DNA of 64,000 nucleotides from positions 235,679-299,678 of the forward strand of contig JXTB01000043.1 in the NCBI GenBank assembly GCA_002914805.1. The letters are read 5' to 3'. The translations under genes were made by a program, and so were the position numbers. Position 1 is the first letter of the stretch. Each line of letters starts with the position of its first letter. Under the pieces are notes generated by a model that was given only the letters and a program-made list of their open reading frames with translations, ran no database searches and had not been told where the DNA came from. The stretch comes from Parasponia andersonii. Its lineage: Eukaryota; Streptophyta; Magnoliopsida; Rosales; Cannabaceae. Below, in pieces: positions 60,701 to 64,000 of this stretch.

Positions 60701-61510
60701 TAATACAGAACATTTCAATCCTAATAATTGATCAAATAGCAAGGATAGAAAGGAATGGGAAACACTAGTGTCAAATAAAACATGAGTCCAAGAATGTGAA
60801 ATGAGAATTATACCATCAATGAATCCCTTGTTGATGTGTTCATGAGCATCCTCTACTCTAGCGACAACGAAGACTTGGCCAGAAACTTTTTCAACGAATA
60901 TATTAAGTGTTGAATCATGATATTTTCCAGAATGGCTGGCCTCAGAGATTCTATAAATTTGACAATCTGAAGAGTAGGATATGTCCCTGGTGCATAAGCA
61001 TATTGTGCCAATTCGATGAATCGTATGTAGTACTCGTTCATAGTCATATCATCTTGCTTCAGTTATTCGTATTCTCTAATCATAGCAGCTCTATGACTAG
61101 TATTAGGATACTAATTTCTGAATAGTCCCTTAAAAATATCCCATATGATACCGGTCTTCTATCGTGATAGCTTGACAGTTTCCCACCAATTAATTGCTCT
61201 ATCTGATAGTTTGTATGTAGCAAAGACCACTTGGAACTCAGAAAATGTCCCAATAGTTGCAAAAATCCTTTTAATTTCTCTGAGCCATTTCTTAGCTACA
61301 GTGGGATTCAGTTTACCATTAAAGATAAGTGGACTTAACTTAATATATTCTTTGAAAAAATTGGTCTGTCGAGCCTCAGGGTCTCGTTGAGCTCTTAACC
61401 CTAGTATTTCCCGTAAAGCCTCATAAAGATCTGCAAAAGGGTCGAGAATTTCTTGTTATGGTGGCCGAGTATTAATTCTTAACTCTTGCTTCGGTACTCT
61501 TCTTCGTGGA
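57780..61510 (-). pseudogene. Second Gypsy gag-pol relic
   Basis: Reading minus, a gag fragment MTMNEYYIRFIELAQYAYAP lies near 61047. The protease has LFDTSVSHSFLSLLF (about 60720-60780), with Ser in the place of the usual Gly. Reverse transcriptase runs 60565-59650 and includes VLFAKK-type and [11 protein letters not shown] blocks and the catalytic FIDDILIY at about 59770. RNase H-side sequence follows (KFLGHVISQENILVDPTKIE). The integrase has an HHCC finger (AHKSKFVLHPSSTKIYHNLK) and the core (MDFVIGLPTTQRK, FSNKDPRF, EYAYNNSYQTSLGMAPYEVL). The tail matches the FxLKGKLALKYIGPFEI type. Many stops and shifts; inactive. Confidence 0.8.
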
Positions 61511-61671
61511 GGCATCTTACTAGACTGTATAAATATGTCAAAGTGTCAGTGAGACAATGATACTAATTTCAAACTCTTTTTCTTTTTTAAAAAAAAAAAA
61601 ACTAATTATAATCTAATCTGACAGTATCATATCCTAAGTAGATAAATATTTGCTCTGATACTAAAATTTTA

Positions 61672-62048
61672 TGTCATGACCTGAACTCCGAACTAGTGGC
61701 AGAAAAGGGATTTTACAAGTGGAAATTCAAAAGTTATTTTTAAGGAATTTATAAAAATATTTTTTAATAATAAAATTCTCACAATTTTGTAATCACCATT
61801 GGATATATATTATTAAAGATATTTTATTAAACACACCCAGCATCATTATCAGCAGTCTAACAATCCAGCATAATAGTTAAACAAACAGAGTCCGTAATAC
61901 AGGCCCTTAATTATTAATACAAGCCGAGAAGGTAAACAGTACTATCTTACATACTTAATAACTAGTCAACAAATAAGCAACTTCTCACTGATCTGCTCAT
62001 GAGTTTCCAAAGTTACACTGAGCACTATCTGAGAGGTAGAAAATGGGG
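61672..62048 (-). repeat. Right LTR fragment of the second Gypsy element
   Basis: It starts TGTCATGACCTGAAC at 61672 and follows the left LTR to about 62045, where the CACTA-like terminus begins. The rest of the LTR is outside or displaced. Confidence 0.65.
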
Positions 62049-64000
62049 TACTACTAGAAAAATTACATTTCACATCACTTTATATGTGACGTCTATTAGA
62101 TACCACGTCACTTGGTAAAGTGACGTGTATGTGACCACCGTAGTAAGTGTATGTTTTCCACGTCACTTAAAAAGTAACATCGTATGTCTATCACGTCGCT
62201 TAAAAAGTGACATCATAGGTCTACGATACCACTTTTGAAGCAATGTGTTAGACGTATAAGGTTACTTTTTCAGTGACGTCATAGACCTGCAACGTTACTT
62301 TTCTACTGACGTCGTAGACATTCGACGTCAGTTTTCCAGTAACGTGAAAACATTTTTCAGGGGATTTTTTTAATTTAAATTTGTTAAACCCCTAAATTTC
62401 ATTTACATAGAAACAAAAATAAAAATAGATATTAATTTAAAGTAGAACATTAAGTAATAATATCAAAAAATGATTACACAATGTTCATGGCTCAAAATTT
62501 TTTCTTTAAAACTTTAATTCTANTGACCCTCATGTAGCCTATCAAGTTCTTATGCCCAAGAATTTTATTTTATTTATTTATTTTTTATCTAAGCTCAATC
62601 AGCCATAGTGATAGGATCCAGGAACCCACAAACCTTTGTTTAGTTTGATGGTGAGGATTTTGGCCGATCGCAACGGAGTAGCCTTTTTCCTCGCCAAATT
62701 AGTCGCGATGGCTCGGTCCTCGTGGAGCTTGAGATACAAAACTGAAAAAAGCATAGTTCATTAGACTCTAGTAGAATGGAACCATGCCTACTCTTTGAAC
62801 TACAATGGAACTGCTTATTCTTAACAAAACATAGATATCCAATATAGAAAGTGGATCCAATGAAAGCCAAGTAATTAGAATTAAAGCATAGTACAAGATC
62901 AGAGATAAGAAAAGAATAAAATGAGCGCCATAAAACTGTTAAACTCCATTCTATCATTTTTGTCCATATTAATTGAATCAACTTACAAGGTACAAATAAT
63001 CTTTCAAAATGAAAACAATCCAAAAAATATGAATACCTTAAAAAGTCAAAAAGTTCAGTTTCCTTTCCTAACTATCGTCACTAGGCAAAGTTAAGCTTAA
63101 GAAATATTATAAACAAACAATATATTCAGGTTGAGAGAGTACAACAAATATAAGCTCTAGGCATAGTTGAGAAACTTTCTAAGCTCATAACTAGCTAGTT
63201 CAATTGAAAAGTTAAAATTACGAGTGAAAGAAAAACTTACTCCACTTCCACCATTAGCTCCAAATCCTGTCGATACGAAGAACTAAATTAAGAAAATATC
63301 TAACAAAACATTCAATAGAAAAATAAATTTATGCAAGTAAAAGAAAAAATACTTCAGGAGTAATGGAGTTTTAGACCAGCAATAATGCATCCCACAAGTA
63401 CCTTATTTCAACTATTTTTGACTTCAAGACTAAACTGTGCAGATCATTAAAAGGCTAAATTTTTAGCCCACTACATGTATCTTAAGCTTGCAGGTCACTG
63501 ATAGGCCTAAAGCTATAACTACACTAATAAATATTAGTACCACTCAGTTGACAAAGAAAATCAGTACAAAAGTAAATAAAATACTAAGGGCATTAGCCTT
63601 GAACTAAAAGAGTGAGAGAGAAAGAAACAGAGTGCGAGAGAGCAAAATAACCCAATTTTCTTCATAGATGAGTAACTGAAAATGGTAGAAAGAAAAATGC
63701 TTGTCTAATTAAACATAGCAGTCATACAAGTAAAGACAACTCTTGTATATTATCTTTTCCATTTACAATACTAAAAGAACACAATAAGTCATCACTCTCT
63801 AAGTTGGTATTATCTTTCACATAGCAAATTAAAATTTAAACCCTAATTCCTAAAGATTCATACTTCTTCACATAGTAGTAAAGTACTATTTTTCTTCAAG
63901 GGGAAAAAAAAAGTTCATCTTTTATAAAAAGCAACGAAGTAGACAACTAAGTATTTTTTTTTTTAACTCTTGTCTGACCATTTTAGAGCACAATTGTGCA
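62049..64000. mobile_element. CACTA-like element end, running off the window
   Basis: TACTACTAGAAAAATT at about 62049 resembles the CACTACTAGAAA terminus with one change. Through 62360 it is followed by repeated subterminal modules of CACGTCACTT/AAGTGACGTG, several forming near-perfect hairpins. The 1.6 kb beyond is AT-rich and may be element interior. The second end is not in view. Confidence 0.5.
62599..62741 (-). other. Candidate 3'-terminal exon, unidentified
   Basis: The minus strand has a good acceptor (TTTTTTCAG) before 62741, then 46 codons open to a TGA at 62599-62601, in DNA clearly GC-richer than its surroundings. The peptide includes LKLHEDRAIATNLARKKATP and ends KGLWVPGSYHYG. 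I do not recognise it. It could be a captured gene piece or part of the CACTA element's coding region. Confidence 0.3.

Larger units (their letters stand above)
55000..62048 (-). mobile_element. Ty3/Gypsy element with 2.4-kb LTRs, decayed
   Basis: The left LTR (about 55000-57365) and a right LTR fragment (61672-62048) match over about 370 bp (shared words ATAATAAAATTCTCACA, GGCCCTTAATTATTAATACAAG). Sense runs on minus. Left of the right LTR the minus strand reads TTAGTATCAGAGCA, close to the initiator-tRNA-Met primer site. After the left LTR, GGGGGAGAGGA is the polypurine tract. Long LTRs suggest the Del/Tekay chromovirus group, but I did not see a chromodomain. The right LTR is cut by the CACTA-like element. 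Confidence 0.78.

Noticed and set aside
1-64000. tRNA, rRNA, snoRNA or CRISPR-like arrays
   Set aside because: No cloverleaf, rRNA wording or regularly spaced identical repeats with unique spacers were seen; the repeat tracts present are slippage or transposon modules.

Overview
The window is nuclear DNA of a flowering plant, most likely a eudicot. Support comes from compact genes with plant-type GT-AG introns in AT-rich DNA, plant-specific protein architectures (a BRCA1 with RING, extended PHD and BRCT repeats; SKIP19-like F-box/LRR proteins), and plant transposon lineages. I cannot name the species. One N at 20627 and another near 62523 mark assembly or base-call gaps.

Layout. 1-9.7 kb is genic: a complete BRCA1 orthologue on + (14 coding exons, 993 aa) and an unrecognised two-exon coiled-coil gene on - (330 aa). 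9.7-17.4 kb is AT-rich, with no supported gene, LTR-like debris and a strange 1.3 kb tract of degenerate TAGTAAC words. 17.4-21.0 kb is a terminal-inverted-repeat element carrying a dead mariner-like element, itself carrying a CACTA fragment in place of its catalytic middle. 21.1-27.2 kb holds two paralogous F-box genes on + with prefoldin subunit 1 on - between them; the prefoldin gene needs a 7-nt microexon. 28.9-29.5 kb looks like a Tourist/PIF MITE. 29.6-49.8 kb is a stack: an old L1-type LINE on -, split by a 5.2 kb hAT element and by a 9.7 kb Ty3/Gypsy element. The Gypsy element has 691-bp LTRs, a CGTCG target duplication and a spliced antisense gene with its own TATA box. 51.9-53.4 kb is a third, decayed SKIP19-like F-box copy. 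55.0-62.0 kb is a badly decayed second Ty3/Gypsy element with 2.4-kb LTRs, cut on the right by a CACTA-like element that runs off the window.

How the parts relate. BRCA1 is a nuclear DNA-repair E3 ligase, and an E2F-like site precedes it. Prefoldin 1 is a cytosolic co-chaperone subunit; its promoter carries clustered site II (GCCCA) motifs and is shared head-to-head with F-box copy 2. The F-box genes form a dispersed local family with three fates: copy 1 intact, copy 2 frameshifted in its acidic tail, copy 3 degenerate.

The most interesting non-obvious signals are the prefoldin microexon, the nonsense-only decay of the Gypsy gag-pol frame (stops almost all TAG or TGA, as expected from deamination of methylated CHG and CG sites), and the antisense gene inside that element. 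I found no RNA genes and no CRISPR-like arrays. All family calls are from reading the sequence; no database search was run.
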